NCBI GenBank assembly: GCA_028023455.1
Contig: JAQFVV010000957.1
Location: forward strand, 1 to 64,000
Origin: Epiperipatus broadwayi
Taxonomy: Eukaryota; Onychophora; Udeonychophora; Euonychophora; Peripatidae
Direction of reading: 5' to 3'
Length of the DNA stretch: 64,000 nucleotides
Position 1 is the first letter of the stretch. Every line of letters starts with the position of its first letter. The notes under the pieces were generated by a model, which saw only the letters and a program-made list of their open reading frames with translations, was not told the origin of the DNA and ran no database searches. This document shows positions 44,961 to 57,937 of the stretch, piece after piece. A program made the translations under genes and the position numbers.

Positions 44961-47900
44961 ATAATTAAAAAATATATAATCTGTCACGAATTTGACTAAA
45001 GATTCTAGTTTGATTTCTAATAAAAGATGAAACAAATGTAAAAAAATCCTTTTCTTGGTAATTTTTTGAGTTAATTAAAGTTTTGTAGTGCTGATTTAAT
45101 GGTTCTTTACTTAATTTCAGTAAAGAAACTTAGTCATATACTGGTAAATAGCTTGCAACTACATCTTTTTTTCTATAGTTGATGATATATTTAAGTTTGC
45201 AATTTTAAATATTCAAAGTATATTTATAAAACTTCCTGGCTATATTAGTAATGAATCATCATCATCATCATATTTAAGTAGATTTCATTAATTAAAAAAT
45301 ATTAGATAGTGGCTCTAATAAAAAAAAACTTTGACAGATTCTCATATAGTGATGCAAAGACTAAATTACAAAGAAAGCAACGCCCACCCGTCCTTATATG
45401 AGTAAAGGATTGATAAAATTCAAAATTTCTTTTCATAAATCATGAATTTAATGAAATATATTCCTCTTTTTTTTTTTTTCATTTCCATCTTTCACTAAAT
45501 TAAAATAACATTTTTAACAAATAAATTCAATTGATTAATCCAGAGGTAAAACATCTTGCAATATTAACTCTTGAGTATATAGAGGCATACAAAATGGCCC
45601 TGAAAAGAGTAATTACAAACATGAAAGTGAAGAGAAAATTTATAATGAGTGAGTGAGCGCGTTTATTATTTTTTTTATATGACAAATAATACAAAATTTT
45701 GTTATAAATAAATGAAAATAACCATTTACCATTTTAAAATTGGAAGATAGCAGGAAGAGGCTTTGAGATTTGCTTTAGACCCAAATTTTTACAGTTATGC
45801 CAGTAATTGTATGAGACTTTCGTTTATAACCTAGAAGTTTTATGTGGACTAATGCATTTTTCATACTGGATGTAATTGAATAGAAAGGACCAACTAGTTA
45901 CTCATTATACGTTTCACAGTAAATACTGTTAACATCAGTTTAATAGTAGATTATCTACATATTATTTTGTAAATTATATGAATACTTCTTTATAAAACCA
46001 TTGATAATTAAATGACGATGTTTTATATTCACACATACAAGTTCTATGAATATGTTTTAATGAAAGATCTCTGGTTTTCTTTCTAAATTTCTTGCCGTGT
46101 CAAACACATAGTTTACCTACTTACCATAAAAATGTAAAGTTCTAGAATTAGATAACAAATAATGATATGAAATATGGCAGTGTATTTTGTACCTTAAATG
46201 CTCTCCCTTCCAAAATCATATAGACTCCTTGCAAATATTTTATGAGATTCATGGATTTAAGTGAAACATTTACATTGTTTCAACAACAGTTTTCTTTTTT
46301 TCAATTTAAATCAAAATTTAATGTTAACACATTATGCCATCTTAATTAAGATACATAACAGTCTGTCCTATTTTATGAGATAAGTCATGATTCAGAGATG
46401 TTTGCATCATCAAATTTTTGTGTTGAATAACTAAGCTATGCCACTATATAACACATTTAATTCAGAGATGGTTCTGCAGGTATATTAAAAAAATAACAGT
46501 AACTTCTTTCAAGAAACACATTAAGCACATACAAAAAGGATAGCCAAGTAATTGAAAAATTAAAATTAAACCAAGTTATACTATAAAATTTTATTTCTTT
46601 ATTGAGTATTCAGAGGGAAAATATTAGAACACTAAAATGGTAATATTAAAAAGAATAGCTTGTTTCCAAAATAGCCTATATCTAAAAATTTGTATATAAT
46701 AAAAAAGTCTCTTAAAAGCATAATAAATATCAGGTAGGTTAAGAGCTTGAAATATCAGGTGAGGTAAAAGTTTAAGTTAATAATAGACAAGACATTGACG
46801 TTTAGCGGAAATAGAATTCAATGAAAATAAAATCTGAGGAATTAAGTGGGCCGTATTATGGTTGCTAACACTAAAATTGTTGCCATCTCTGAACTGTTTT
46901 TACAACTAAATTTTTTATATTCTAATAGTTCCTGATTTTCCCATTGTAATGAGTCCAAAATAAGCGTTATAGCATTAAAGATAGCTGCAGGAACATAATT
47001 TAAAGCTTACTCCAAATGATGGACCATGAAGCATTAAAAGAGATACTCTTAACTTCTTCCTAATTTATATATAAGAAGGGTTATCTACAAGGTCTTTATT
47101 AGAAAGGAATGAATTATTCAAATGTATTTCTAAATATTTTTCGAATATATATATAGTATCAGATGAAAATCAATATAGATAATTGATTGCAAGAGCAGTT
47201 AAGTGCTAGTTATCTTTGGGTAACAATTTAAATAAAACTGATATTTAAATAGTAGTCACAAAAGTTAAAAAAAGAAAAAATATTTCTTTTTGTTTATAAA
47301 TTTAAATTTGCTTGTGTCATCTCTATAATTAAAGTTCAAGGTTCAAAGGTCAATTATTGAAACTTTGAAATAAAATGATTAAAAAAAGATTTAATTTTGT
47401 TTTATTAAATATCAAATTTATAAAAAATAAGTTTTATATTGCAACAAATATTTTTATTGTATTCAATAAAATCAATTTAAAAAATGTGATTAGAAAAGTA
47501 ATAGATTATAATTTTTTTTTTATCAATGTTGGTTTAAATAAGATGTGATCTTAAAATTGTTATTGAAAGCTCGTGTTCTTGTTAGCATCTCTAGTCTTTC
47601 TTTTGTTTTACAATTTTCATTACCGGATTGTAAAATTTTAAGTTTGTTTTTATTAGCAGCCAGTTATGAAGAAAGATAAATATTATAAAATGGATATTAT
47701 GATTCATGGTGTGTGTCTCATTTACCCTGGATCAATATAACCTGGATTAATTATTTATCTTCAGCCTGATATGTGGCCATATCTCAACTACTATTTCTGA
47801 ATTCTGTTAAACCTATAGTAAAAATTTCTTTGCAAAGAGATTGTTAACTGAAAGTCCTTTTTTTACAGAATATTTGTTTTGGAGAGGTGAAAAATTATGA

Positions 47901-48173
47901 TTTCAGGAAATATGTTCTGAATAAATTAGAACTTGAATCAGTTGAAGGAATTAAAAGGAATTATTGTTTCTACATTTTCAAGGATGCTGTATAGCATCTT
48001 TAATGCTGAAATAGACTCCACAATGAAAAGCAAATAAAGAAAAAAATTGTAAGCTTAACATAAAGTGAATTTTAAACTGATGACATTGATGAATCTTTAG
48101 TGTTTAATAGGGTGATCAATTGAAGGATGGTAATGTTTAAATAATTATTATTTTATAACTAAATGTAATGATA
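44961..48173. other. AT-rich DNA, no gene recognised
   Basis: No frame above about 60 codons, no inverted repeats or RT-like motifs seen. A four-unit ATC run lies at 45257-45271. Confidence 0.5.
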
Positions 48174-48561
48174 AACAGGCAAAACTTACTATACATATTG
48201 CCACACACAGCAAGGTAGAGTAATCAATGGATGACAGAAGGCTTGTGCATAAAATCCCCATCTAGTGCCTACTCATCCAATATCCCCAGACTAGTTTCTG
48301 GCTTGTGGCCTTCGTCAGTGAGGAGCCTTGAATCTAAAAACACTGCACCTAGATCTTAGGATCTAATGCAACCCTTCAGCAAACATCTTTTATTGCCACT
48401 TAACTACAAAACTATGAGACTTAAACTGAAAACACCTTAATGTCTGGGGATATTGGATGAGTAGGCACTAGATGGAGATTTTATGCACAAGCCTTCTGGC
48501 ATCCATTGATTACTCTAGCTTGCTGTGTGTGGCAATATATATAGTAAGTTTTGCCTGTTTT
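48174..48561. mobile_element. MITE with about 118-bp terminal inverted repeats
   Basis: Left arm 48174-48291 begins AACAGGCAAAACTTACTATA, and the right arm 48441-48561 ends with its complement TATAGTAAGTTTTGCCTGTT. The arms are near identical (for example CCATTGATTACTCTA and GTAGGCACTAGATGG) and enclose about 150 bp of unique non-coding DNA. This is the classic layout of a non-autonomous DNA transposon. The target-site duplication is uncertain (TA or TAA are possible). Confidence 0.8.
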
Positions 48562-50530
48562 AACAACAGTTATACACAAGCATAAGAGATGGTGGTCATG
48601 TGATGTTTAATGTAATGATATTTTAAATATTTTCTATGTCCTATTGTATAATAAATATGTTTTTGTTTAATTATTAATCTGACCTGTTTCTCTTTGCATA
48701 AGTTCTATCATTTAAATTATAAATTAAATTTATAACATATAGGAAGATAAAAGTCCATATTCTACTGAAATAGTCATGGTAGTGTTTTTAATAAAATGCA
48801 TAGTATGGTATATCTTCCCATGGATTTTCCAGTTTGGGATGGCACTCTGGTTTTAAATCTTATCCACAAAGGAGCTAATTTTCCTTCAGTCACTGAGGAG
48901 TGATTAATGGTCTGGAGAGTGACATAGTTCGTAATATTTTTATTATAGTTATGTCTGACTATTAGTATGATTTCATATTGAATAAAATTATATTTTACTT
49001 CTATTTTGTTTCATTTGTGTTATTTGAATATGAGTGTGAAATCTTAAAATTGTGCTAAATTATCGTAGATGATCTCTTTTATGAAATTGAAATCTTTTTA
49101 GGAAATTGCAGGACCATTACAATATATATCTGGCAATTGTGAAATCTCATTCATTTTTAATCTTATAATAATGATTTAGAGGCTATTTAGTTATATTTAA
49201 ACAGTTGCGATGAGTTAATCTCAAAGTTGTTACATATATTTAGCATAGTAAATTCTTATTTATTATCAGCATTATTATATAAATGCAAAAAAAAAAAAAA
49301 ATTGTTTGTTTGAAATAGTTATGATTATAGTATATATTGTTCTGAAAGCATGCTCAACAAGAACTTTTTAAATAATGTCTACCTTTTCTTTATAAATATC
49401 TGAAAATTTATATGTTTAGAAATAATTATACTAATATATTTGATAAACTTTTAGAATTTCAGCTTAAACAAATATTTAATTTAACTTGTATTAAAGTAAA
49501 ATTTAAAGTTACACCATATAGCGAGAGAAATACTACTGTATTTGATAAACGTTTACTATGAAATTGATAAACTTTTAGAATGACAGTTTAGACATATAAA
49601 TACTGTTGATCGACATTGCTTGAATTACTAAAATAAAACAATGTATTATAGTTGAAAATTAAAATATATTTAAATAATATTTACATGAAATAATAATATA
49701 TGAATTACCATAGTAAAAAATAACCTATACCATTGTTAATAGAAAATGTTATCCGCTGTTGATATCTATTGTATTATTATTTCTTGTAAATATTATTTAA
49801 ATATATTTAGTTATTAACTGCATTGCAGTCTTTTAATCTAATAACATGAACAAATCTCCGGGTATAGCTAGTATAAGGAGAAGTAAGCATTTTCTGTATG
49901 CCATTTATAACCAACACTGATACGTCAACAAATATTAATAAAAAATAGTATGGCCATCTGATTCTTAAAATTTTAATGTATTTAAAGGAAATTAATATTG
50001 TTGGAAATTGAGTGTGGTATTTACATATCATCCGTTTTTTAAATGCAGCTTACATCATTTTGAAATTATATATCTATATATTACAGAACAAAGAATTTAT
50101 TTTATTTTAATAACATATAATATTAACATTAAGTTTATTACATACATTATTTATGGATGACAACTCCCTCTCCTTTTATTATGCTATGATTATGGTATTA
50201 TATGGTACTGAAGGTATTTAACTTCATATAAATTCTTTCATATATCAAACCTAAACCTCTTTAGTCATTAAATGGTTTAACATTTGCTTATTCATTACAT
50301 TTTTTAAATATAAATACTAAATATGTATTGTCTAAAGTATATATGTAAATCTAAACGGAAATGATCACTTTCTGTGAGCCATTAATAAATAATACTCATA
50401 TGTCAATTAATAATGAATAGATGGCCATATTCTATTTCTTTGAAGTATTTAAATGAACATTAAAGGCATTGTTGTTGCTATTGGAAATTGGGTGTGATTT
50501 ATTGTTTATTACTGTTACAAGGAAAGTGAT

Positions 50531-50533
<3 letters not shown>
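48562..50533. other. AT-rich DNA, no gene recognised
   Basis: No supported feature. 49860-50010 and 50350-50510 share similar phrases (TTGGAAATTG then GTGTG; ATGGCCAT), suggesting a diverged duplication of about 150 bp, but I could not align them rigorously. Confidence 0.45.

Positions 50534-50625
<92 letters not shown>
50534..50625. repeat. (TC)n(TA)n compound microsatellite
   Basis: About 15 TC units run straight into TA units with one TT interruption. The same compound order occurs at 60924-61035. Confidence 0.97.
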
Positions 50626-50628
<3 letters not shown>

Positions 50629-50920
50629 TTATAATAGGACAACCTCATCCTAAAACAAACCAAAACGATACTGAGTAAGAAATTTTTATTAGTAGTATTT
50701 TTATATTATTGTTATTGTTACTTGGATAAAATTAACATAAATATGTAAATAATTAACATATAAAAATAATTTTAAAATACATTTACACATCACCAGTAAT
50801 TACAAGTCAGGAATCATGTGATTCTTGAATATCATGTGGGGAAGGAACCAGAAAGATTAAAATAGTTAACGATATTATCAAATGTTTTTCTGAAGGTTTG
50901 TGATAATGGTGTTCTAGCTA

Positions 50921-51005
50921 TATTTTTATATTGGACTATTTCCATCATCTAATATGTGTGTTGAACACACATATTAGATAAAGGAAATAGTCCAATATAA
51001 AAATA
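50921..51005. repeat. 85-bp near-perfect hairpin
   Basis: Arms 50921-50962 and 50964-51005 are reverse complements with about two mismatches and a one-base loop (GTGTGTT-G-AACACAC at the centre). No terminator or coding context is visible. Confidence 0.85.
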
Positions 51006-51870
51006 CAGATATTATCAATTATATTTATATTGTATTTAAATTATTCAATTATTATTTTTCTACTCAATAAAAATGTGTTTACACATTAAATTAATATCAT
51101 CATCCTGATTCTGAGAAGATGCACCTGATTGTCTTCTTTCTGTGCTAAATAATTTATTTTTCGCTTTTTCATCAAAGATTTATAAATTGACAATATAGCT
51201 AACAATCCAACATTGGTCAGTAAATAGTTATCTAACTATCCTTCCCTAGAGAATGAAACAAGAGTATAAATTCTGTTCAATCTTTTATTAGCTGTCTATT
51301 GCATTTTCACAGTTCTTCTCTGATGGATGAATGGTTATTTTACATTTTATTAGATATTTATAACATACATATCTGTATTGAAAAATCTCTTTTCCACTCA
51401 GGATATTATCTATGATCATAATCTGTTTGTATTTTTTATGAGATGAACAATGAGAGAGTCAATTGAAATATTAAATAGACCTACTGGTTTAAATAGGGCT
51501 GACGAAGTACAATATATTCTAGCTATGTGGAAATCTTTCATTTTGCCTCTGTCTTGTAATATTAATAGGTGAAAAAACTGAGTTTAATGAATGCTGAACT
51601 TCTTCCAACTGAATCTCATTTCTCATCTGGCACTCAGTCACATTACTGTTTGAGATCTAATGATTTTTTTTATTAAAGAAAATTTAATCTTGATTACAAT
51701 CCAAATATACAGAGTATTTTAACATGATAAATCTTTGATTAAAATCAGAGATCAATTACAAAAAAGGTATCTTTAGAATGTTTTGATTTCCAAGGTGGTC
51801 CCTCATCATCTGGGAAATTGCATTTGGCCCAGGTGTCTGAATTCAGCCACTCTGGTGCCAGAAGTCTATC
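51006..51870. other. No gene recognised
   Basis: AT-rich flank leading into the LINE remnant. The last 200 bp (51760-51870) become less AT-rich and may already be LINE 3' sequence. Confidence 0.45.
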
Positions 51871-52045
51871 TCTTTTTTAATATGGATAATGATGAATATA
51901 AAAATATTTCTGTGCCCTATGATTTACCTGACTGATCACAAGCATGCATCTGGTGAGCCACCTAGCAAACAATAGAAAGAAAGCCATTCTAATTGTGAAA
52001 AAAGTGGTACTTTTTAATGCCTTATTAAGCAACAACACATCTTTG

Positions 52046-52243
52046 TTATTGCCAGTGATACTGCTGAAAATGAGAGAAGTTACGGGACCCCAGGAAGGGA
52101 CCTTTATAAAATAGGTGGTGCAATGTTTCTTCATCAATCTTGCATAATTGACACAAGAATTCAAGCCTGCAATAACCCCTCTTCCAAACCAGAAAGTAAC
52201 TTGTAGGCAAGGAGATGAGGTTAAAATTAATGACAGTCCACAT
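52046..52243 (-). pseudogene. LINE C-terminal zf-RVT-like domain
   Basis: Frame containing LEFLCQLCKIDEETLHHLFYKGPF. This matches the zf-RVT pattern C-x-x-C-x-x-x-x-E-T-x-x-H-L-F-x-x-C-P, with the last Cys position occupied by Gly. The motif lies after the RT domain of many non-LTR elements. The preceding residues SYFLVWKRGY suit the usual W-K lead-in. It overlaps a shadow frame at 51877-52164. Confidence 0.7.
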
Positions 52244-52865
52244 ATTTAGGCTCTAGCAGACAGAGTCTGGACTTTTGGATTATCACCTTATTGTTATTTC
52301 CAAGTTCTGTAGAATGGCAATTTGTGTAGGGTACATAAATTTATTTATCACCCAATAGGTTTTTTGCTTTTCAGAATTTGCAGCAATATTACAGAAACCC
52401 TTGATACATGTTCATTCATTAATGTTGTGAATCCAAGAACTTAAAATTGGTTGTGGAGTGTCAATAGGCTCAAATGTTGAGGCCATGTTTTTTATATTAT
52501 CTTTAGATGAGTGACCCTCAATATAGAAATTGCCTTTTAGATATAGAAAGTGGCCACTGAGTGATGACCCAGACCATTGAGTTGTCTGGGTTTCTGTAAT
52601 TTAGCCATACTAATTGTAACACTTTTCTCTCTCCAAAAGAGCCCAGAGAAGATTGAATTTTTGCTGGAAGGCCTGGGTAAATAATTAATTTTTGAGGAAT
52701 ACCAGCATGTTAAGTAGTGTGGCCTTCCCAGAAAATGATAAAGTGATCATGGATAAGGATTTGTTCAGATTTTGCATTTTATCCTGGATAGTTCAATGGG
52801 AAGCTCCAAGAACCTTTAGGGTTTGGATAAAACTGGGAAGGAACCATGTTTCCCATCTTTATTTG

Positions 52866-53130
52866 CTATATTGACAATTTGGCAGTCTTCAGATGTAGGT
52901 TTGATTTTGAGGTAAATCTATCCAAGATCCAATGAAGGTATGCCAAATATTTCCTGGATTGGAGGAAGACTGTGACTTCATCGACATAAGAGACATGTCC
53001 TAACCTCCTCCCCAAGCACAGACACATAAATTCTGGGCTAATACCTTTCAATTTCCTTTAGAAGAGGATTAATGTAGATAATGACGAAGAGCATACTGAG
53101 CAGAGAATCCTGAGGAATAGACAAGTGAGA
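52866..53130 (-). pseudogene. LINE reverse transcriptase core remnant
   Basis: The 61-residue frame contains GHVSYVDEVTVFLQS, equivalent to the YADDVTVF active site (second Asp replaced by Glu). It continues as LHWILDRFTSKSNLHLKTAKLSI, the expected L-x-x-F-x-x-x-S-G-L-x-L-N-x-x-K-x-x block. Just upstream in another frame, SIPQDSLLSMLFVIIYINPLL matches the G-x-x-Q-G-x-P-L-S-P-x-L-F motif in degenerate form. The polymerase is inactive. Confidence 0.75.
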
Positions 53131-54160
53131 TCTAAATCTTGGAGCCAGATTGCTGTCTGTGGATATAAAATAGATTTATTCCATATCAGGTTTCCTATGA
53201 TCCTAATATATACCATTGGCACTGAATACTCCTCTGAGTATATTTAGGAGTATAGCTAGGATGACTGAATGAAATGGTGAGGCAAAGTCTAGTTGGACCA
53301 CTATAGGCAGAGACTTTACCTTCTTTAAGACATGCTCTATGAAGAGTGTGACCCTATTCACAGCCTCAATAGTTGAGAACCCCTTCTAAGTGAATTGGTG
53401 CACAGAAATGTGATTATATAACTGGTCTTGAATTTTTATATTTTATGATTGCCTCTATGGTTTTGATTGTTCGAGGTGTTATAGAGATCAGCCAGATATT
53501 TTCAAGGGTGGATGGGTTTGTATTTTTTTTCATTAATGGAGCCAGACCTATTGAATATAGGTCTGGAATGTTCTGAAAAATCTTCTGTTAAATCATGAAT
53601 TATCAGGACAGTTAAGTGACTGAGATGCAACAAGTATAAATCAAGGGATACCATGTTACCCAGGGGATGTACTTTTACAGCAGTCCATTAGGCATTGTAT
53701 GATATCTGCCTTATCATGATTTTATGCTCTTGTGAGTCAATCATGATTTTATGCTCTTGTGAGTCATCCACACCACTCCATACATCCCCAGCTGCAAATT
53801 GTTGTCTTTGGAGTTTGTCTCTAAAGTACTCATTGATTTTAGTAAGCATATTTTGGCCACTGTAATTCTTGTTGTTCACTTATACCATGGTAGGGTTAGA
53901 ATCACTGGGTGCACCAATTACCCAGTGGATGTAACTGTGGGTTTAGTTGGGCTGTACAGCAATATAGACCCTTCCTCTTTATGTGACTACATATTGTGCA
54001 AGCATCTTCTGCTTATCATGATATTGGGACTTGAGTTGAATTATCTCTTGAGTGCTTGCTTGAAATGTCAATAGGGGGCTGACATTGCTATCAATGTTGT
54101 CCGGCTCCTTCATGAGTTGATTGGGTCTTATCCAATTATGATATCAAGAACAAGAAGTTC

Positions 54161-54400
54161 CTAGCTAAGATAGACAGTTCTGAAATGATTAAAAGCTAAT
54201 TTATTGTTTATTAAAAATTCCACTCCTGTGGTGATAGAGTTTGAGGGTGCATATTGGAAAATGCTATTTTTCTCCATAATCTGAACAATCTTATTATTTG
54301 TTTGGAGATGTAATTTCATTTTTGATAAACACATCACATGGAGAAGACTGGGGCTCAGCCAACTCCTGATTGTAAAAGCCATGTCAAAAAATGTAGTCCC
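54161..54400 (-). pseudogene. Possible LINE endonuclease-region remnant
   Basis: A 73-residue frame ends with YAPSNSITTGVEFLINNKL. The S-x-x-x-G-V-x-x-L-I-N-N/K pattern resembles the block R-x-x-G-V-x-I-L-I-N-K in LINE apurinic-type endonucleases. Its position upstream of RT fits. The catalytic residues are not visible, so this is a weak call. Confidence 0.4.
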
Positions 54401-55188
54401 CTGACATTAAGGTTTTTTAATCTGAGGATCATGTACTCACCAGTAAAAATAGTTACAATTTGAAATATACTAATCTATATCCAGATCATCCAACAGAGCC
54501 ACTTAGTTAACCCAGTTCCATAAGTCAGAAGACCGAGTAGTAAACTGTAGTAGATCAGTGGCTGTCTGTTCCAAAACTGAGGGCAGCATCACTGTTCCTT
54601 GTACCACATTTATTTATATTTTCTGTTTTTTTTAGATTCTAGACCTTGGTGAGGCAGTCCACACGCAGCTACATTTTCTATCTGATTTAATCAAGTGTTT
54701 GATTTTTTTTCCTCCTAGGACTATGGGTCCCATGTTGCTTTTCAAAAGCTTATATGCTAACCAAGTGATCTGATGAGAAGCTAGCCTCATCCTGCTGAGA
54801 CTAGATGAGTCCTGTGTGTACATTCTTTGAAGCCTTGTGACAGCTTCCTTTGATCAAACCTGGTCTCATCAGGAGTGTTTGGATGTAAAAAAGTATCAGA
54901 TGAATTTAGGTTGATGCCTGGAGGTTTATTGATACACACATTAGTTGCTGTTATTTTCTTATTTTCTGTGACCTCCTCATTCTGGCTTCAGTCTGTCCCT
55001 TCTTTTTGAAAATCCACCTGTGCTGTTGAATGTTTGACATCATTATTTATATTATTGTATTTAGCTTCTGTTACATTAAGCCCTTTTTCATTGATTAGCT
55101 GAGACTGCATTTTTAATTCTGAAATAATCAATCTACATTTATGATTTCTTGTGTTTTTCTGTTGACAGCTTTGGCATGTTCCTGATGA

Positions 55189-55580
55189 GCAAGTTTTTAC
55201 TAAATGAGTTCTCTTCTCACATATGAAACATTGGGGATAAACTTCATGTACAGATAGGACAATCAGGCTTTTTTTTCCTCCATTATGGATGAAATGTCCA
55301 ACAATGAAATGCCTGTAATCAGTTTTAGAGACAAAGCTGTAGTGTTTGATATGAGCTTGATCCCAACATGCTTCTCCACCAAATAATCGAATGATGTTAC
55401 AGTACCAAACATGATTAGTAGCTTCTGCATATCAGCCTGTGAAAAGTTTACATAGCAATTATATGCTAGGCCTCGTGATACTCTGGGTCGGCTCATGTCT
55501 ACCTTGATAAGGTTATATCCATTTAGGACATGCTGTTTTCTTTTGAAGAACTTTTTCTGGATGATGTTGTGGAACTCCAT
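55189..55580 (-). pseudogene. LINE ORF1 remnant with CCHC zinc knuckle
   Basis: The 105-residue frame (55263-55580) has RGLAYNCYVNFSQADMQKLL and a folded-looking middle. After a slip at a T run near 55268-55276 the next frame gives CFICEKRTHLVKTC, an exact C-x2-C-x4-H-x4-C knuckle (55189-55230), then CQSCQQKNTRNHKC. Such an arrangement, a nucleic-acid-binding domain followed by knuckles, is seen in ORF1 of Tx1/L1-group and related LINEs. Confidence 0.65.
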
Positions 55581-56396
55581 AATGAGGTATGGCCTATTGG
55601 GATGGTGAAAGTTTTATGGCCATCTCAAGTTGTTGTTCTTTTATTAGCTTATAAAGGTCCTCCATGGGGAACAGAAAGAGATTGCAGTTATTTTTTTTGC
55701 ACTGACAATTAGTGCAAATCCATTATTATAATTGAGAAATGAATTATACAATGTTTACAGAATTCTCATATTAATCTCATGGTTTGCTGAGCTATAGCCT
55801 TCTTAGTCAAAGATTTTATTGTCCTGATTTTAGGGAGTAGTATCAGTATCAGTGGTGAAGAAGATATCCTGTTCAACAATTTTCATTATATTATATTGAG
55901 GAGATTGTTCCATTGTCCATGTCTTCTGATTGTTCGATTTGCTTCTTCCAACAACGGAAGCATAAGTATGCTTTCCCTGATCATCTCAGTTTTACCTTGT
56001 AAATTATGAGAGTCCCTATATTTTTTGCCACTTGATTATTCCCAATATTAAAACTGGTGATCAGGTTTTGAAAGTTAAAATTTACATAATTTAAGTCTTC
56101 TTGCAACATTTCTGATGTGTTTGATGTTGCAATCACAAGATTTAAAATAATTTTCAGAAATTGCCTTTGATACAAAATCCTAACTCGTACCATTTTCTAC
56201 TGGAGTGGAAGCATTGGAATTTATCTTAGAATATGTTTTTTGGTTGAGATTGTCCTTATTTACCCTTGAAATTGTGTTCCTCACTTTAGTTTGCTCAAAA
56301 TTATTTTTATCATGGTTAATTGTAATCTCTTCTGGTGATGCGCCTCCAATTTTTTTAAAACAAAGAATTTCCTATAATTTCCAACATATTTTCTAA

Positions 56397-56780
56397 TTAC
56401 AGTGAATTATTTTTACTTTTATTTTGTCCATCTTGAAATGTTAGAGCACTATTTACATCTTTTAAAGTGTAATTTGGTTTATTTTGGATTACTTCTGAAT
56501 CATTTACGTTATTTCTAAATGAAATAGTGGAACCTAAATGAAATAGTGGAACCGGCAATATTATAGTTTTGTATATTTTTAACATTTTGAGTTTTGAAAG
56601 AACCACATTTTTTGGAAGCTTTTGTGTGGTATTATGTAATATTGTTTGATTATTTGGATTGTTCTTTACATTAATTACTTGATTAAAATTAGCAGTTTTC
56701 ATTTTAAAATATTTTTTTTTGCTATCACAGTGAGGCTTGGTTAAGCCTTGCTTAGTTTCATTTATAACATCGAAATCCAT
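56397..56780 (-). pseudogene. Possible LINE ORF1 N-terminus
   Basis: A 127-residue, Asn/Lys-rich frame beginning with an ATG at 56780, upstream of the CCHC-bearing region on the same strand. It has no recognised domain, and assignment to ORF1 is by position only. An 18-bp duplication (AATGAAATAGTGGAACC twice, near 56518-56553) lies inside it. It could be non-coding. Confidence 0.35.
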
Positions 56781-56867
56781 CCTTAAATTAAGATGTCAGT
56801 TTTTCCTGATCCAACTAGAAGGAACTATTTGACATTTCTATTGTTGAATACAATAAAAATAATTAAA

Positions 56868-56925
56868 AGCAGCTTACCTTTATTTTTGAGGTAAAAGCAG
56901 CTTACCTTTATTTTTGAGGTAAAAT
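56868..56925. repeat. 28-bp tandem duplication
   Basis: AAAAGCAGCTTACCTTTATT followed by TTTGAGGT occurs twice in a row. Confidence 0.9.
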
Positions 56926-57301
56926 TCAGTGAAGAGTTTTGTTGTAATAGTGTGATTTCGATTCTTTTTTAGTGTACAATGTGGCAAAGATACTTTACTT
57001 TTGTGCTATTCATAACGATTTTTCTTTCAAAAGTTAACCTTAACAATGGCGGATGCTAGTTTGTCAAAATATTAGTATGTAATAGAAAATAATATCTGGT
57101 TTAACCCAAAAAATAATTTATCTACATCATACAACTGTGAAAACATTTTATATATATATATATCGACACAATAATATCTAATAAAATTAAATAAACTCTA
57201 AAATTTTCAACATACCAGTATATAAATAAATAAATAATAACTAGCTAGCTTACAGACTGACGTTCATCTCCAGTCAAAATTTAAAAATCAAATACTATTT
57301 C

Positions 57302-57937
57302 TTATATTTGTATACAAAATCAGTATAGAAGCAAATAGGTAAAAAAATACACCAGAAATAAATGCAAATAATGTTAATAGGGAAAGGGTTATTTAAATCA
57401 GAAAGCAGACAAAGAGGCAGACCAACAAACATAAATACTTTTAAGTAAACAGAAATAATAGATAACATGAAATGTAGAAGTAAAAAATTTGTAAAAGGTT
57501 GCATTTAAAACTGTGGATTAAGTAAATGATAAAAAAAGAAATGAAGTACATATAAATGATGTACAAATTACCAAAAATATAAATATAGAAACAATAAAAG
57601 AATATTTATTTGAGTGCATTAAGTAATTTGGAAAGAAGAAATTTAAATGTAACTGAAGGAAAAACAAAGTGGGGTCTATATAAACTAGAATTTAAAGAGT
57701 ATTAGTGTTTGGCTTGGTTTTGTCTTGTCTTATTTTGTTGGTGTGAATATCACCAGTTGAATGATCTCATAAGCAGTTCATTTGTTTTGGTAAAGCAGAC
57801 CAGTGGGGGAAGAGAACACTGAGACTCACATCTAAAGGTACAGAAAACCGACTAGGGCTTTTTACAGATCATACCAATTTTATTTGACTTTTGTCTTCAA
57901 GGGTTCCCGATGATATAAAAATTATTAGAGAGTAAAA
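57302..57937 (+). repeat. 5' terminal repeat of second Ty3-type element, plus extra
   Basis: Direct repeat of 62107-62738, about 636 bp and clearly diverged (roughly 80% by eye). A TG at 57555 (TGTACAAATT) could be the LTR start. The repeat extends about 250 bp further left, over the stretch that in the 3' copy is the end of the internal region. So this repeat appears to carry the tail of another element copy. Confidence 0.7.

Larger units (their letters stand above)
51880..56780 (-). mobile_element. Decayed L1/Tx1-type LINE, nearly full length
   Basis: About 4.9 kb of less AT-rich sequence on the minus strand has, in 5' to 3' order, an ORF1-like region with a CCHC knuckle, a possible endonuclease region, RT blocks and a zf-RVT-like zinc motif. 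This order (ORF1 with CCHC, then ORF2 with EN, RT and a C-terminal C-x-x-C...H...) is that of L1/Tx1-group LINEs. The sequence is heavily broken by stops and frameshifts, far older than the RTE copies. I did not find a poly-A tail or target duplication. Confidence 0.65.

Noticed and set aside
52692-52874. 60-residue plus-strand frame
   Set aside because: Antisense to the decayed LINE; no motif.
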